A DNA stretch of 64,000 bases from Campylobacterota bacterium (GCA_020633995.1 JACKCO010000003.1:124001-188000); one strand, 5' to 3'. Shown: positions 52,611-62,852, numbered from the stretch's first letter. Numbers and translations are program-made. The notes: generated by a model not told the origin, from the letters alone.

Positions 52611-53132
52611 TTATATTTTTTTATAAAAATTATACAAACTCATAAGTCCAACAAACCCGTAAAAGTACATCCAACGAACATAAGATCTTGTTCGCTCTTG
52701 CTCTTTGCGATCAACGTGATCCAGATCACCATATTTTTGCCAGTTCTGGTTAACGTAAAAAGATGCTAAGCCCGTAAACGAATGCCAAAAAAACTCAACC
52801 GCATAAGCAAAGGCAAAGCCAGCCCCAAACCGATTAAGTACTTGACCTTGATTTTGTAATTCAGCTCCATAAAGCGCAAGTAATGTCATACCCAAAACAG
52901 TTCCCTTATCTCGGTGCTCTGCAAAGATTTCTTTATCTTTTTTAGCATTACTATCATGCATCTGCTGGTTAGGAAAACCATTATATGCTGCATTAAAAAA
53001 CGCTTGTAACAACGTATACAAAACAACTCCCCCAAACATCTCAATCTTTGCCTCCATTGGACGCACGCAAGCAGCTGTAGTAGCTATTGCCACCACAAGT
53101 GCCTTCAGAAATGCTTTTTTGGAACTTAACAT
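52611..53132 (-). CDS. Secreted or membrane protein of unknown function, upstream of psd
   Basis: 173 residues from the ATG at 53132 (GGAGG five bases upstream). An N-terminal signal (~5-25) and hydrophobic stretches (~32-48, ~80-95, ~100-120, ~150-168) suggest a small integral membrane protein. No family recognised. The charged tail KYGDLDHVDRKEQERTRSYV separates the last two helices. It is the first gene of a two-gene unit with psd, so a link with phospholipid handling is possible but only by association. Confidence 0.65.
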   Translation of the reverse strand: MLSSKKAFLKALVVAIATTAACVRPMEAKIEMFGGVVLYTLLQAFFNAAYNGFPNQQMHDSNAKKDKEIFAEHRDKGTVLGMTLLALYGAELQNQGQVLNRFGAGFAFAYAVEFFWHSFTGLASFYVNQNWQKYGDLDHVDRKEQERTRSYVRWMYFYGFVGLMSLYNFYKKI

Positions 53133-53391
53133 AATAACCTCCATGACAAACAAGTCCATTTTTCGCTAAAAAAGGCCGAGAAAACTATAACAGTCTCCCT
53201 TACCATCTCTTATTTTAACACAAATAGAAAATTAATAAAAACGGCCTATGGCAGCTTAATATCAATCATTTTTCACACTTTCATAGCCTTTTTTCAAAAG
53301 TTTTGCAAAAAAACACAATACTGGTATATCTAAATACCCTTTTGGGCGTAAATACAGTGTGGGGCAGTGATGACGGTTAGGGGAAACAGAC

Positions 53392-54930
53392 ATGCATGCA
53401 AAAGTACATTCAGCAACAACATTAGGCATTAACGCACAACACGTTGAAGTTGAAGTAGACCTTGCCATGGGGCTTATAAATTTTCACATTGTAGGCCTAC
53501 CGGATAAGGCAATTAAAGAAAGCAGAGACCGAATTCGCGCTGCACTCAAGAACAGCGGTTTTCGCCTCCCCGAACGTCTGATCACCGTCAATCTAGCACC
53601 TGCAATGCTCCAAAAAAAGGACGTGCTCTTTGATGTGCCTATTGCCCTAGCAATTTTAAAAGCCGCCAAACTCCTTGAAATATCAGACGAGTTTATTGCG
53701 CAAACGCTCTTTTTGGGCGAACTCTCGCTTGATGGCGCCATTCGTCCTGTTTGTGGCATACTCCCCATCGCTCATGCCGCACGCAGCTTTGGCAAAAAGC
53801 GCTTGGTAATACCTAAGTCAAACTTGCAAGAAGCAAGCTTGATCAAAGACCTTGAACTGATTGGCGTTGACAACCTGACAGAACTTGTCAGCTACTTGCG
53901 CGGTGAAAAAAGCATTCAACCAACACAGTCACGCTTTGAAAAATTTGAACGAACTATAGCCACACACGAGCTTGACTTTTCACAAGTCAAGGGCCAGCTC
54001 GCTGCAAAACGCGCATTGCAGATTGCAGCAGCTGGCCATCATAATATTCTTTTTATCGGCCCGCCAGGCTCGGGTAAAACTATGCTTGCCAAACGACTTG
54101 CAACCATTTTGCCCGCAATGTCATTTGACGAAGTTATCGACACAACAAAAATTTATTCTATAGCCGGCCTTTTGGGTAAAAATCCACTCATAGTTAAACG
54201 GCCCTTTCGCAGTCCGCACCACACCATCTCTCAAGCAGGACTTGTTGGCGGCGGCTCCTATCCTCGACCAGGTGAAATCAGTCTTGCCCACAACGGTGTC
54301 CTGTTCCTTGATGAACTGACTGAGTTTTCTCGTGCAACACTTGAGGTTTTGCGCGAACCACTTGAGGGTGGCAACGTACTCATCTCGCGTGCAAACTGTG
54401 CCGTTGAATTTCCAGCATCATTTTTACTTGTCGCGGCACTTAATCCATGTCCCTGCGGTTTTTATGGCGACAAAAAAAAGCAATGTGTTTGCACCCAACA
54501 ACAAATAAGTCGCTATCTGTCAAAACTTTCTGGCCCCTTGCTTGATCGTATTGATCTTCACGTACACGTCACATCGCTTGACTACGACGAACTACATAGC
54601 AGCACAACCCAAACAAACAGTTCTGCACAAATGTATGAGGGCGTTCTCACTGCACAAGAAAAACAAACCGAACGAGCAGGTACCGTGCGCAATGCACACC
54701 TTGAAGCACAAAGTGTTGAAAAACATTGCACGCTTAGCACTGAGGCTGAACATGTTATCAAACTTGCATTCAGCCGCCTTGGTCTGAGTATGCGTGCTTA
54801 CCACAAGGTATTAAAAATTGCACGCACCATTGCAGACATAGATCAGTCAGCTATCATTGAAAAACAACACATTCAAGAAGCCATTTCTTATCGCTCACTG
54901 GACAAAGCATTTAATCAACACGCTCATTAA
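53392..54930 (+). CDS. comM: ComM/YifB-family Mg-chelatase-like AAA+ ATPase
   Basis: 512 residues. An N-terminal Lon-protease-like S5 fold (GLINFHIVGLPDKAIKESRD, FRLPERLITVNLAPA) precedes the AAA+ domain: FIGPPGSGKTMLAKRL (Walker A), FRSPHHTISQAGLVGGGSYP, VLFLDELTEFSRATLEVL (Walker B) and a zinc-finger-like CPCGFYGDKKKQCVC. ComM is a hexameric helicase that promotes branch migration during natural transformation. AGGGG precedes the ATG. First gene of the long rightward run; acpS follows after eight bases. Confidence 0.95.
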   Translation: MHAKVHSATTLGINAQHVEVEVDLAMGLINFHIVGLPDKAIKESRDRIRAALKNSGFRLPERLITVNLAPAMLQKKDVLFDVPIALAILKAAKLLEISDEFIAQTLFLGELSLDGAIRPVCGILPIAHAARSFGKKRLVIPKSNLQEASLIKDLELIGVDNLTELVSYLRGEKSIQPTQSRFEKFERTIATHELDFSQVKGQLAAKRALQIAAAGHHNILFIGPPGSGKTMLAKRLATILPAMSFDEVIDTTKIYSIAGLLGKNPLIVKRPFRSPHHTISQAGLVGGGSYPRPGEISLAHNGVLFLDELTEFSRATLEVLREPLEGGNVLISRANCAVEFPASFLLVAALNPCPCGFYGDKKKQCVCTQQQISRYLSKLSGPLLDRIDLHVHVTSLDYDELHSSTTQTNSSAQMYEGVLTAQEKQTERAGTVRNAHLEAQSVEKHCTLSTEAEHVIKLAFSRLGLSMRAYHKVLKIARTIADIDQSAIIEKQHIQEAISYRSLDKAFNQHAH

Positions 54931-54938
54931 GGAGCAAT

Positions 54939-55358
54939 ATGGTTGTTGGTATTGGCACAGATATTGCATCAGTTGCACGCTTCAACACGTGGCAACAAAA
55001 ATCACGTGCGCAACTCAATAAAATTTTTTCAGACCAAGAACTGGCAACATGCACAACCAGCAATGGCAAACTGCAGCCAGAAAAACTGGCCGCTCGCTTT
55101 GCTGGCAAAGAAGCTTTTTTCAAGGCACTAAGCGCAGCATGCACAACGCTGCAACAAACCGACACTACCTTTTCGCTGCTCTTTATTTGCAAGCACGCAA
55201 CGATAACACAATCCCCATGGGGCGTACCACTTTTAACGGTAGACTGGCAGGCAATAGAAAATAAACTTGGACCACTCCCGCCGCTTGATGTTACGCTGTC
55301 TCTTTCGCATGAACATGAATATGCGCTAGCTTTTGTCGTAATTTGTAAGAGGCTTTAA
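54939..55358 (+). CDS. acpS: Holo-[acyl-carrier-protein] synthase
   Basis: 139 residues, normal for AcpS. It transfers 4'-phosphopantetheine from CoA to apo-ACP. Motifs are VGIGTDIASVARF (Mg-binding Asp) and EKLAARFAGKEAFFKAL (second acid), then VTLSLSHEHEYALAFVV. A GGAG precedes the ATG. It ends two bases before the HerA-like gene. Confidence 0.95.
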   Translation: MVVGIGTDIASVARFNTWQQKSRAQLNKIFSDQELATCTTSNGKLQPEKLAARFAGKEAFFKALSAACTTLQQTDTTFSLLFICKHATITQSPWGVPLLTVDWQAIENKLGPLPPLDVTLSLSHEHEYALAFVVICKRL

Positions 55359-55360
55359 CC

Positions 55361-56962
55361 ATGAACAAAAAAAAATTAGGCCATATTTTGACCGGCTCGC
55401 TTACACAAGGTTTGTTAATGCGTCTTGAAAGTGAATGTGAGCTTGAAGAGCTTAAAACTGGCAAGTTTGTCTCAATCCACGGAACACAGTACACCTTTTT
55501 TTCTCTCATTACCGACATTGAATTGCAAGTCAGCAACCAAGACATTTTGCTATTCCCACCAACGCCACAAGAAACTATTCTTTCTGATGTACTCAAAAAA
55601 CGAGACATCTACGCAAAGCTCCTGCTCAAGCCGCTGCTTATGCTTGACCACAAGCAAAACAAAATGCCGGTTAAAACAGTGCCCGCACACTTTACTCCCG
55701 TCTTTGAGGCTACTGCACAAGACGTTGCACAAATTTTTGGTGATGAACAAGAAGACACTAAGTTTTTCAACATCGGCTCACCGCTTGATATGGACGTACC
55801 CGTCTGCCTTGACCTAACACGCTTCATTGAACGTAGCAATGGCATTTTTGGCAAAACTGGTACCGGCAAAACATTTATCACTCGACTACTGCTTGCAGGT
55901 CTCGTACACAGCGGTAAAGCCGTTAATTTAATTTTTGATATGCACTCAGAGTACGGCTTTCAAGCACGAAAAGAAGGAGCCGGTCACGCTTTTGTAAAAG
56001 GACTAAAAACATTATTTCCTAGCAACGTAGCCATTTTCTCTCTAGATCCAGAATCAACACGCAAGCGTGGTTGCGCTCCCGATTTTGAAGTTAACCTAAG
56101 TTACCGAGACATCAGAGTTGAAGATGTCATGCCACTGCAAGACGAGCTTAACCTGCATCAAACAGCGCTTGAGGCTGCCTATCTTATTGCCAGCAAATAC
56201 AAAGAACAATGGCTTGAAGTGCTGCTTGCACAAGAAGGCAACATTAAAGATTTTGCTGCCAGCATCGGTGCACATGCTGAGTCAGTTGGAGCACTTTATC
56301 GCAAACTCAAACGCCTTGAACGTTTTCCCTTCATCAGCGAAACTGGTACACGATCGGCCGTCATTGACCGCATGCTAGAATACCTTGACCGTGGCATTCA
56401 CGTGGTACTTGAGTTTGGCAAACAAACCTCAATGTTATGCTATTTGCTCGTTGCAAATATCATCAGTCGTCGCATTCACGAACAATGGGTCACACGTACC
56501 GAGCAGTTCCTTGCAACGCAAGACAAATCGCTTGAACCCAAGCATCTGGTTATTACAATCGAAGAAGCACACAAGTTCTTGAACAGCACCGCAGCAAAAC
56601 AAACTATTTTTGGTATCATTGCACGCGAGATGCGTAAATACTATGTGTCACTGCTTGTTGTCGACCAACGTCCATCAGGCATTGACGAAGAAATTATTTC
56701 ACAGCTGGGCACTAAGGTTGTTGCTCAACTCAACGACGAAAAAGATATTAATTCTGTGCTCACAGGAGCAGCAAGCTCTGGGGGACTGCGTAGCGTACTT
56801 GCAACACTGGAAAGCAAACAACAAGCACTGGTACTTGGTCACGCCGTGCCAATGCCAATTGTTATCAAAACACGTGAGTACAATGAGCAATTTTACGCCG
56901 CAATGAGTACACAAAACAACAAAAAGAAAAATTCTCGCGCTATTATTGACGAAATTTTTTGA
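55361..56962 (+). CDS. HerA-type hexameric ATPase/helicase
   Basis: 533 residues. It has an N-terminal HAS-barrel-like domain (~1-130), the Walker A motif GIFGKTGTGKTFITRLLL (~161), and the HerA/FtsK-type Walker B VITIEEAHKFLNS. A sensor-like VVDQRPSGIDEEIISQLGTK follows, as in DUF87 proteins, where it precedes the arginine finger. HerA with NurA resects DNA in archaea, and bacterial homologues occur in repair and defence. No NurA nuclease is adjacent, so the partner is unknown. Preceded by acpS with only two bases between. Confidence 0.88.
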   Translation: MNKKKLGHILTGSLTQGLLMRLESECELEELKTGKFVSIHGTQYTFFSLITDIELQVSNQDILLFPPTPQETILSDVLKKRDIYAKLLLKPLLMLDHKQNKMPVKTVPAHFTPVFEATAQDVAQIFGDEQEDTKFFNIGSPLDMDVPVCLDLTRFIERSNGIFGKTGTGKTFITRLLLAGLVHSGKAVNLIFDMHSEYGFQARKEGAGHAFVKGLKTLFPSNVAIFSLDPESTRKRGCAPDFEVNLSYRDIRVEDVMPLQDELNLHQTALEAAYLIASKYKEQWLEVLLAQEGNIKDFAASIGAHAESVGALYRKLKRLERFPFISETGTRSAVIDRMLEYLDRGIHVVLEFGKQTSMLCYLLVANIISRRIHEQWVTRTEQFLATQDKSLEPKHLVITIEEAHKFLNSTAAKQTIFGIIAREMRKYYVSLLVVDQRPSGIDEEIISQLGTKVVAQLNDEKDINSVLTGAASSGGLRSVLATLESKQQALVLGHAVPMPIVIKTREYNEQFYAAMSTQNNKKKNSRAIIDEIF

Positions 56963-57064
56963 AAGAAACAGCTCGTAGAGAGAAAATTGACGACTTAGTG
57001 CAAACGCGCTAGTCTAGTCGAGAACGTTGAAAGTAGAGGTATAACCCTAAAAAAAGGATTGGTT

Positions 57065-57733
57065 ATGAAAACACTCACAAAAGCAACACTTGCTACATTG
57101 GCACTTATGAGCGCATGCAGCTCAAGCTTTGCAACAACAAGCTCTCAGCTTGTCTCACTTGATAGCCGCTACATTTTCCAAAATTCAAAAGCTGGCAAAG
57201 CATTCATTGCAAAAACACAACAAAAAATTGACGGCTTCCAAGAAACTGTACGCAGAGCACAACAAGAAGTTGCTACAATGCAAGAAGATATTGAAAAACA
57301 ACGCAGCGTACTCAGCAAAGACGCACTTACAGAAAAAGAAGAACAACTTGCTCGCAAACGTAAAAACAGCGAACGCGATCTGACACAGCAAGAAGAAGAA
57401 CTTCGTCGCGTTATCCAAAAAGACCAAGTAAAGCTCATCGAAGAACAGCAAAAAATTTACACCAAAGCTGCTCAAGAAGAAGGTTGGAGTGCACTGATCG
57501 ACAAAAACACTCCAGGTGTAATTTATGTTGCTGATGCAATCGACAAATCAGACTATGTTCTGAATAAATACATCGGTGCTTCAGATGACGCAGATGCAAA
57601 AACAACCATGATGGTTAAAAAAGACGCAACTCCTGCATCAAAGGCAGCTATTAAAACAAAGACCGATAAGCCGGCTTTGTTAACTGCAAAAAAAGACACT
57701 AAAACTGCAGCAGGAAAAACTACAACAGCCTAA
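57065..57733 (+). CDS. skp: Skp/OmpH-family periplasmic chaperone
   Basis: 222 residues from the ATG at 57065, with AAAAGGA upstream; a TTG at 57059 was rejected. A signal peptide (~1-25) is followed by the OmpH pattern ([20 protein letters not shown]), long coiled-coil arms (~60-130), and the closing strand region [16 protein letters not shown]. Skp holds unfolded outer-membrane proteins in its tentacles. The extra Lys/Thr/Ala-rich tail (~180-222) is not usual. lpxD starts on the last base of the stop codon (TAATG), the common skp-lpxD order of Gram-negative bacteria. Confidence 0.9.
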   Translation: MKTLTKATLATLALMSACSSSFATTSSQLVSLDSRYIFQNSKAGKAFIAKTQQKIDGFQETVRRAQQEVATMQEDIEKQRSVLSKDALTEKEEQLARKRKNSERDLTQQEEELRRVIQKDQVKLIEEQQKIYTKAAQEEGWSALIDKNTPGVIYVADAIDKSDYVLNKYIGASDDADAKTTMMVKKDATPASKAAIKTKTDKPALLTAKKDTKTAAGKTTTA

Positions 57734-58785
57734 TGAATATTAAACTGCAACTTGATAAAATTCTTACTGCTCTTGAAGGGGCCGAATGTTTGGCTGAGCG
57801 TGCGCTTGTTATCGAGCGCATCGCGTCGCTTGAACATGCCGGCCCACAGGATCTTGCCATCGTTTTAGACCGCGGTGACAACTCAGTTTTTGATGCTGTC
57901 AGCAAAGAAAAAATCGAGCAATGTAAGGCTGGAGCTATTCTTGCCTCCAGCCCAATCGTTCCCAACAAGCCATACATCTTGGTTGGCGATGTGCTTGATG
58001 CATTCGAAAAAATTATTTATACAGCACAACAACAACCAACAGACAAAGCACAGATTGACCCGACAGCAACTGTTGATGCACATGCAGTTGTTGCAAATGG
58101 CGCAACAGTTGGGGCACATGCACAATTACACGCACATACTTTTGTGGGTAAACATGCAATCATTGGCAAAGGGGTAATACTTGCCCCAGGCGCAAAGGTG
58201 CTTGATGGTTGCACCGTTGGTGATGGCTCAATTATTCATGCAGGAGCAATCATTGGCTCCGATGGATTTGGCTACCAGGTCAATGCAACCGGCATGCGTA
58301 AAATTCCTCAAATTGGCAACGTACACATTGGAAAAGGTGTCGAAATTGGTGCTAACTGCACCATTGATCGTGGATCATTTAACTCAACGGTCATTGGGGA
58401 CGGCGTCAAGTTGGACAACCTTGTGCATATTGCACACAACGTGCACATCGGGCCATGCACCGCAATTCTTGCGTTAACAGGCATAGCGGGTAGTGCAAAG
58501 ATTGGTGCTGGTTGCCAAATTGGCGGACAAGTTGCAATCAAAAATGATATTACCATTGGCAACAAAGTTAAAATTGTTTCAAAAAGCGCGGTACTCAAAG
58601 ACGTCGCTGACGGTCAAACAATTGCAGGCATCCCGGCTATTCCATTTTTAACATGGAAACGTCTTAATGTTTTTGTCAGTCGTCTACCGGAGCTCTTCAA
58701 GCAAGCGCAAACTATTTCGTCAGCCCTACAAACTGAAAAAAAGCCAGGTTTTTTAAAAAAGTTTTTTGGTTTTTTGACACGTTAG
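57733..58785 (+). CDS. lpxD: UDP-3-O-acylglucosamine N-acyltransferase
   Basis: 350 residues. It adds the second acyl chain in lipid A synthesis. The N-terminal uridine-binding domain (~1-95) is followed by left-handed beta-helix hexapeptide repeats (~100-310), the [20 protein letters not shown] segment and the catalytic His in [16 protein letters not shown]. The C-terminal helix is longer and basic. lpxA, lpxB and lpxC are not in the window. Coupled to skp by a one-base overlap; prs follows after 12 bases. Confidence 0.95.
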   Translation: MNIKLQLDKILTALEGAECLAERALVIERIASLEHAGPQDLAIVLDRGDNSVFDAVSKEKIEQCKAGAILASSPIVPNKPYILVGDVLDAFEKIIYTAQQQPTDKAQIDPTATVDAHAVVANGATVGAHAQLHAHTFVGKHAIIGKGVILAPGAKVLDGCTVGDGSIIHAGAIIGSDGFGYQVNATGMRKIPQIGNVHIGKGVEIGANCTIDRGSFNSTVIGDGVKLDNLVHIAHNVHIGPCTAILALTGIAGSAKIGAGCQIGGQVAIKNDITIGNKVKIVSKSAVLKDVADGQTIAGIPAIPFLTWKRLNVFVSRLPELFKQAQTISSALQTEKKPGFLKKFFGFLTR

Positions 58786-58797
58786 GAGTTTTTCGTA

Positions 58798-59781
58798 ATG
58801 CATCATAATTTAGTGGTAGCACTGCACAACACCAGGCTAGCCACCGGGCTTGCAGATGCGTTACAGTCAGACCTTGCCATTTGCTCGGCAGGAATTTTCC
58901 CCAACACCGAAGTTTTCTTGCACGAGCCAACCATCTCGCTTGAGCATTCCTATCAACACGCCCTGGTGTTGCATCAATTCAGCATTCACCATGAACAAGC
59001 ACTCAGCATGAATGATCAAATCATTCAACTCATTTGGTTGATTGATGCTCTCAAACAAAATAATATTGATAACATAACTTTGGCACTACCATATCTACCC
59101 TACTCGCGGCAAGACAAAACGTGGTACACCCCGCACGGCGTGCTGCCTGCACTCGGCAAACTGTTAGCTTACGCAGGAGTAAAAAAACTAATCACCTGTG
59201 ACCTGCACAACCCAGATCAAACGTATATGCCGCTTACCCTCACCCACATAGAGATGGCCGACTTTTGGGCAAACACTATTAAACAACACTTTCCAGATAC
59301 TGCCCAAATGTGCATTGCTGCTCCTGATTTGGGCGGTGATCAACGAGCAGAAAAAATCGCTACACAACTCGGCCTTGAAACGATCACCATCATCAAGAAA
59401 AGAACACAACAAACATTAACGCAAGAATTTTTTGGCGATGTAAGCGGACGCAACATTGTACTTGTTGACGATATTTTAGACACTGCACAAACGGCAATAA
59501 GCGCATGTAATTTACTCAAAGAACATGGCGCTCAAAAAGTTTATGGCTGCTTTAGTCACGCAATTTTTTCATGCAATGCCAAAGAACTCATTGAGCACAG
59601 TGCATTTGACCACATCTTTGTCGCAGACACAAGCCTTGCCCAACTTAGCCTTGCAACAGAAAAAGTAACGACCATCTGCGCTGCCCAGTTTTTAACTGAA
59701 CAGATTTGTGCACACCTTGATCGCACCATACAACCCTCAACACAAGCAAAACAGTATGACCAAAAATTTTCAGCGCTCTGA
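58798..59781 (+). CDS. prs: Ribose-phosphate pyrophosphokinase (PRPP synthase)
   Basis: 327 residues. It makes PRPP from ribose-5-phosphate and ATP. The core shows NITLALPYLPYSRQDK, the metal-binding ITCDLHNPDQ, the flexible-loop IIKKRTQQTL and the PRPP loop IVLVDDILDTAQTAISACNL, where VDDIIDTGGT is usual. It is more divergent than typical Prs, and GG of the PRPP loop is replaced by AQ. Class I or II cannot be told by eye. The last 26 bases overlap pth. Confidence 0.88.
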   Translation: MHHNLVVALHNTRLATGLADALQSDLAICSAGIFPNTEVFLHEPTISLEHSYQHALVLHQFSIHHEQALSMNDQIIQLIWLIDALKQNNIDNITLALPYLPYSRQDKTWYTPHGVLPALGKLLAYAGVKKLITCDLHNPDQTYMPLTLTHIEMADFWANTIKQHFPDTAQMCIAAPDLGGDQRAEKIATQLGLETITIIKKRTQQTLTQEFFGDVSGRNIVLVDDILDTAQTAISACNLLKEHGAQKVYGCFSHAIFSCNAKELIEHSAFDHIFVADTSLAQLSLATEKVTTICAAQFLTEQICAHLDRTIQPSTQAKQYDQKFSAL

Positions 59782-60316
59782 AATAAAAGCCATCATTGGC
59801 TTGGGCAACCCAGGCTCCCGTTACACAAAAACTCGTCACAACATTGGGTTTCGCGTTGTTGACCAACTTGCTCAAGACCTTCATACAGCACCTTGGCTCG
59901 AGCAAAATAACGCACATTACGTGCAGGTACAAATTCCGGCGCAAGGCCAAACTGAGTCAGCGCAGGTTGTTTACCTGGTCAAGCCACAAACATTTATGAA
60001 CAACTCTGGCAATGTTATTTCATTTCTCCAAAAAAAAGGCATCCGAGCTGAAAACATCCTTGTCGTTCATGATGAGCTGGAAAAGGCTTTTGGCAAAATA
60101 AGCATTAATTTTGGTGGCAGCGCAAAAGGGCACAATGGACTACGGTCTATCATCAATGTCATTGGTAAAGATTTTTGGCGGCTGCGCTTTGGCATAGGCC
60201 GCCCTCCCGACAAGCAAGATGTACCGCACTATGTACTCGCACCCTTCTCAAAAACAGAGGAGAGCGAACTTGAGGTTTTAATCAGCAATGCGGTCCATCT
60301 AATCTTAAATTCTTAG
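59756..60316 (+). CDS. pth: Peptidyl-tRNA hydrolase
   Basis: 186 residues from the ATG at 59756 (MTKNFQRSEIKAIIGLGNPG); an ATG at 59708 is in frame but deep inside prs. It releases peptides from drop-off tRNAs. Motifs are GLGNPGSRYTKTRHNIGF (catalytic His), FMNNSGN, VVHDELEK (Asp) and KGHNGLRSI. Overlaps prs by 26 bases, so it is probably translated from the same mRNA. Confidence 0.95.
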   Translation: MTKNFQRSEIKAIIGLGNPGSRYTKTRHNIGFRVVDQLAQDLHTAPWLEQNNAHYVQVQIPAQGQTESAQVVYLVKPQTFMNNSGNVISFLQKKGIRAENILVVHDELEKAFGKISINFGGSAKGHNGLRSIINVIGKDFWRLRFGIGRPPDKQDVPHYVLAPFSKTEESELEVLISNAVHLILNS

Positions 60317-60331
60317 CTGCTAGCGCGGCTT

Positions 60332-60359
60332 TTGCTAATTTTTCTATTTTTGTTATAGT
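60332..60359 (+). promoter_or_regulatory. Promoter upstream of efp
   Basis: TTGCTA (60332-60337) and TATAGT (60354-60359) with a 16-base, T-rich spacer, 50 bases before the ATG. AAGGGG is the ribosome site. Confidence 0.6.
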
Positions 60360-60409
60360 TTGTAAACGCATATTCTCTCCATTTTTATAGTTACAAGGGG
60401 TTCAAAACC

Positions 60410-60970
60410 ATGATTTCCACATCTGATTTTCGTAAGGGTCTGACCAAAATTTTATGGAATAACGAGCCATGGATTGTGCTTGATTATCAGCTCGTACAGC
60501 CGGGTAAAGGCGGTACCTACCTAAGAACAAAGCTCAAAAACTTGTTTACCGGTAGAACTCTAGAAGAAACATTTCGATCAGCACAAAAGTTTGATCAACC
60601 AGACCTTGAATATGCAAACATGCAATTTTTATATGCAGATGATCTCTACCACTTCATGGACCTTGAAAATGGTGAACAGCTTGACCTATCAGCAGACCAA
60701 ATCGAAACAGTCAAAAAATACCTCAAGGAAAACGAGACCTACAATATCGTAAAGTTTCAAGACAAACCAATGTCTGTTGAACCTCCAACATTCATGATTT
60801 TAGAAGTTAAAGAAACAGTCCCTGGTGTTAAGGGCGACACCGCACAAGGTGGCAGCAAACCAGCAAAGCTTGAGACCGGACTTGTTGTGCAAGTTCCTTT
60901 GTTTGTTAACGAAGGCGATAAAGTTAAAGTCGACACCCGTGAAGACAAATATATTGAGCGAGCCGAATAA
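60410..60970 (+). CDS. efp: Elongation factor P
   Basis: 186 residues, normal size. It relieves ribosome stalling at polyproline; the Pro-rich giant secreted protein in this window would need it. The modifiable lysine is in the loop LVQPGKGGTYLRTK (Lys of PGKG). It keeps the two OB-like C-terminal domains (DLEYANMQFLYADDLYHFMD, KLETGLVVQVPLFVNEGDKV). The C-terminus RED-KYIERA is typical. No EpmA/EpmB gene is close by. nusB starts two bases after the stop. Confidence 0.97.
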   Translation: MISTSDFRKGLTKILWNNEPWIVLDYQLVQPGKGGTYLRTKLKNLFTGRTLEETFRSAQKFDQPDLEYANMQFLYADDLYHFMDLENGEQLDLSADQIETVKKYLKENETYNIVKFQDKPMSVEPPTFMILEVKETVPGVKGDTAQGGSKPAKLETGLVVQVPLFVNEGDKVKVDTREDKYIERAE

Positions 60971-60972
60971 GT

Positions 60973-61527
60973 ATGAGCAAACCAAGCACAACACCTAACG
61001 ATCATCTAGAAGAAACAAAAAATACGCAAGAGTACGAAATCGATCCTGCTCTTGAAATGCAGCAAGCCGAACAAGAGCTTGCTGCATTTTTTACCTCTAT
61101 TTCCACACGTAGAGATCAACGACGTCTAAGTTTTTACTTAGTGTACATTGTTGATCGCTTTGATTATTCAATTACGGCAGACGATGCGCTTGCCGACCTG
61201 CAAGAAGGCTTTGATTTTACCTTACCAGCAGACAGCTATGCACGCACACTTGCAGACAGTGTCATTAATGCAAGCGATGAACTCGATCGAAAAATCAGCC
61301 CATACTTAAAAAACTGGAAGCTCGAACGCCTTGGTTGCGCAACGCGCCTTATCTTGCGCCTTGCACTCTGGGAGCTGCTTCATACCGACAATGCGCCATC
61401 AGTTGTTATCAATGAAGCGATAGAACTTTCAAAAATGTTTGCAGAACGTGATTCATATCGATTTGTTAATGGCATTCTTGATGAACTGCACAAATCAATA
61501 CAAGAACAAAACAAAAAGGATGCTTAA
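60973..61527 (+). CDS. nusB: Transcription antitermination factor NusB
   Basis: 184 residues, somewhat longer than usual, with about 40 extra acidic N-terminal residues. The all-helical NusB core is clear: LSFYLVYIVDRFDYSI, then LERLGCATRLILRLALWELL, SVVINEAIELSKMFAERDSY and RFVNGILDELHK. It works with NusE in rRNA antitermination. It overlaps kdsA by one base (TAATG). Confidence 0.93.
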   Translation: MSKPSTTPNDHLEETKNTQEYEIDPALEMQQAEQELAAFFTSISTRRDQRRLSFYLVYIVDRFDYSITADDALADLQEGFDFTLPADSYARTLADSVINASDELDRKISPYLKNWKLERLGCATRLILRLALWELLHTDNAPSVVINEAIELSKMFAERDSYRFVNGILDELHKSIQEQNKKDA

Positions 61528-62360
61528 TGAATTCAGATTGGCTTACGACTGTTGATAACACGCAACCACTTTTTTTCATTCTTGGACCGTGCTCAATTGA
61601 AAACGAACAACATACCTTTAAAGTTGCAGAACACATTAAAAAGCTTGCTGAAAAATTACAGTTTCATTTTGTTTTTAAAAGTTCCTATGACAAAGCAAAC
61701 CGCCTCAGCCCAACTAGTGGCCGCGGCGTTGGCATCGACCAAGGACTTGAAATTTTATCAAAAGTTCGCTCAACATTTGATGTACCCATTATTACTGACG
61801 TACACGAAACTGAACAGGTAAATCAGGTTGCCACCGTTGCCGACATTATCCAAATTCCTGCAATGCTCTGTCGACAAACTGACTTACTGCTTGCAGCTGG
61901 AAAAACAGGAAAGCCTGTTATGGTTAAAAAGGGACAATTTTTAAGCGCTGAAAACATGGATGGTGCTGTAAAAAAAATTGCCTCAACAGGAAATGACAAC
62001 ATCTGGCTTTGCGAACGCGGCTTTACCTTTGGCTACAACAATCTCGTTGTCGACTATCGTAATTTTCCAATTATGAAAGAAGCAGGCAAACCAGTTGTAT
62101 TTGATGCTACACACTCCGTGCAACGCCCAGGTGGTCGTGGCAATAGCTCTGGCGGTGATCGCAAATTTGTGCCACACCTTGCAGCAGCTGCCATCACACA
62201 AGGTATTGCTGGCATCTTTATGGAAGTACACGACAACCCAGAACAGGCTGTCTCTGACGGACCAAACTCAGTCAGGCTGTCTCAACTTGAAGATCTACTC
62301 AAGTATTTGATCGAGCTTGACAACTGGGTTAAGCAACGCACGCTTCCTGAACTATTTTAA
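61527..62360 (+). CDS. kdsA: 3-deoxy-8-phosphooctulonate synthase (KDO8P synthase)
   Basis: 277 residues, normal size. It condenses PEP and arabinose-5-phosphate. Motifs are FILGPCSIENEQ, FKSSYDKANRLSPTSGRG, ITDVHETEQVNQVA, IQIPAMLCRQTDLLLA, MVKKGQFLSAENMDGAVKKI and DATHSVQRPGGRG. The Cys in GPCSIE and that in PAMLCRQT hint at metal-dependent versus metal-free classes but do not settle it. It supplies the KDO8P for the KdsC-like phosphatase at 29939. End of the rightward run. Confidence 0.97.
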   Translation: MNSDWLTTVDNTQPLFFILGPCSIENEQHTFKVAEHIKKLAEKLQFHFVFKSSYDKANRLSPTSGRGVGIDQGLEILSKVRSTFDVPIITDVHETEQVNQVATVADIIQIPAMLCRQTDLLLAAGKTGKPVMVKKGQFLSAENMDGAVKKIASTGNDNIWLCERGFTFGYNNLVVDYRNFPIMKEAGKPVVFDATHSVQRPGGRGNSSGGDRKFVPHLAAAAITQGIAGIFMEVHDNPEQAVSDGPNSVRLSQLEDLLKYLIELDNWVKQRTLPELF

Positions 62361-62461
62361 TTACATACACACTATTTTTATTTCAAAAAGAAACCTTGCT
62401 AGAAAAATGGTTCAAAGTTGACTATGCTTATTCATTGCAAATAAGAAACAAGAAATAATGT

Positions 62462-62848
62462 ATGGAAAAACTAATCTTAGGCCATCTTGATATTTCGCCG
62501 CTTCTTAAAACCTCCAATTTCTTTGAGCAAGCCATTGATCAAGCGCAAACAGATCTTGAAAAAGCTGGTGCAATACAAGCGTTTGAATTTTGCTACGAAC
62601 TTGCCTGGAAAACTATGAAGCGAATATTATCTCACCGGGGCATTGAAGCAACAAATCCACGTGAGGTATTTCGCCTGGCAGCACGTGATGGTCTCATTGC
62701 TGATGCAGAAGCTTGGTTCGAGTTTATAAGAAAAAGAAACCTCACTGTTCATACATATAATGAAGACTTGGCTGAAGAAATCTTTGACTTTCTACCAGCT
62801 TTTAACAAAGAGCTTCAAACGTTCATTCAAACTATAAAAAAACTATAA
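62462..62848 (+). CDS. HEPN-type protein of the HI0074 family, second module
   Basis: 128 residues, helical. Motifs are IQAFEFCYELAWKTMKRIL and IEATNPREVFRLAARDGLI, typical of the HI0074 group. The HEPN active-site stretch reads RKRNLTVHTYNEDLAEEI, with R-N-x3-H intact (RX4H), unlike the first module. It is followed by a nucleotidyltransferase gene after four bases, so the gene order is HEPN then MNT. Could be an RNase toxin; not proven. Confidence 0.78.
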   Translation: MEKLILGHLDISPLLKTSNFFEQAIDQAQTDLEKAGAIQAFEFCYELAWKTMKRILSHRGIEATNPREVFRLAARDGLIADAEAWFEFIRKRNLTVHTYNEDLAEEIFDFLPAFNKELQTFIQTIKKL

Positions 62849-62852
62849 ATAG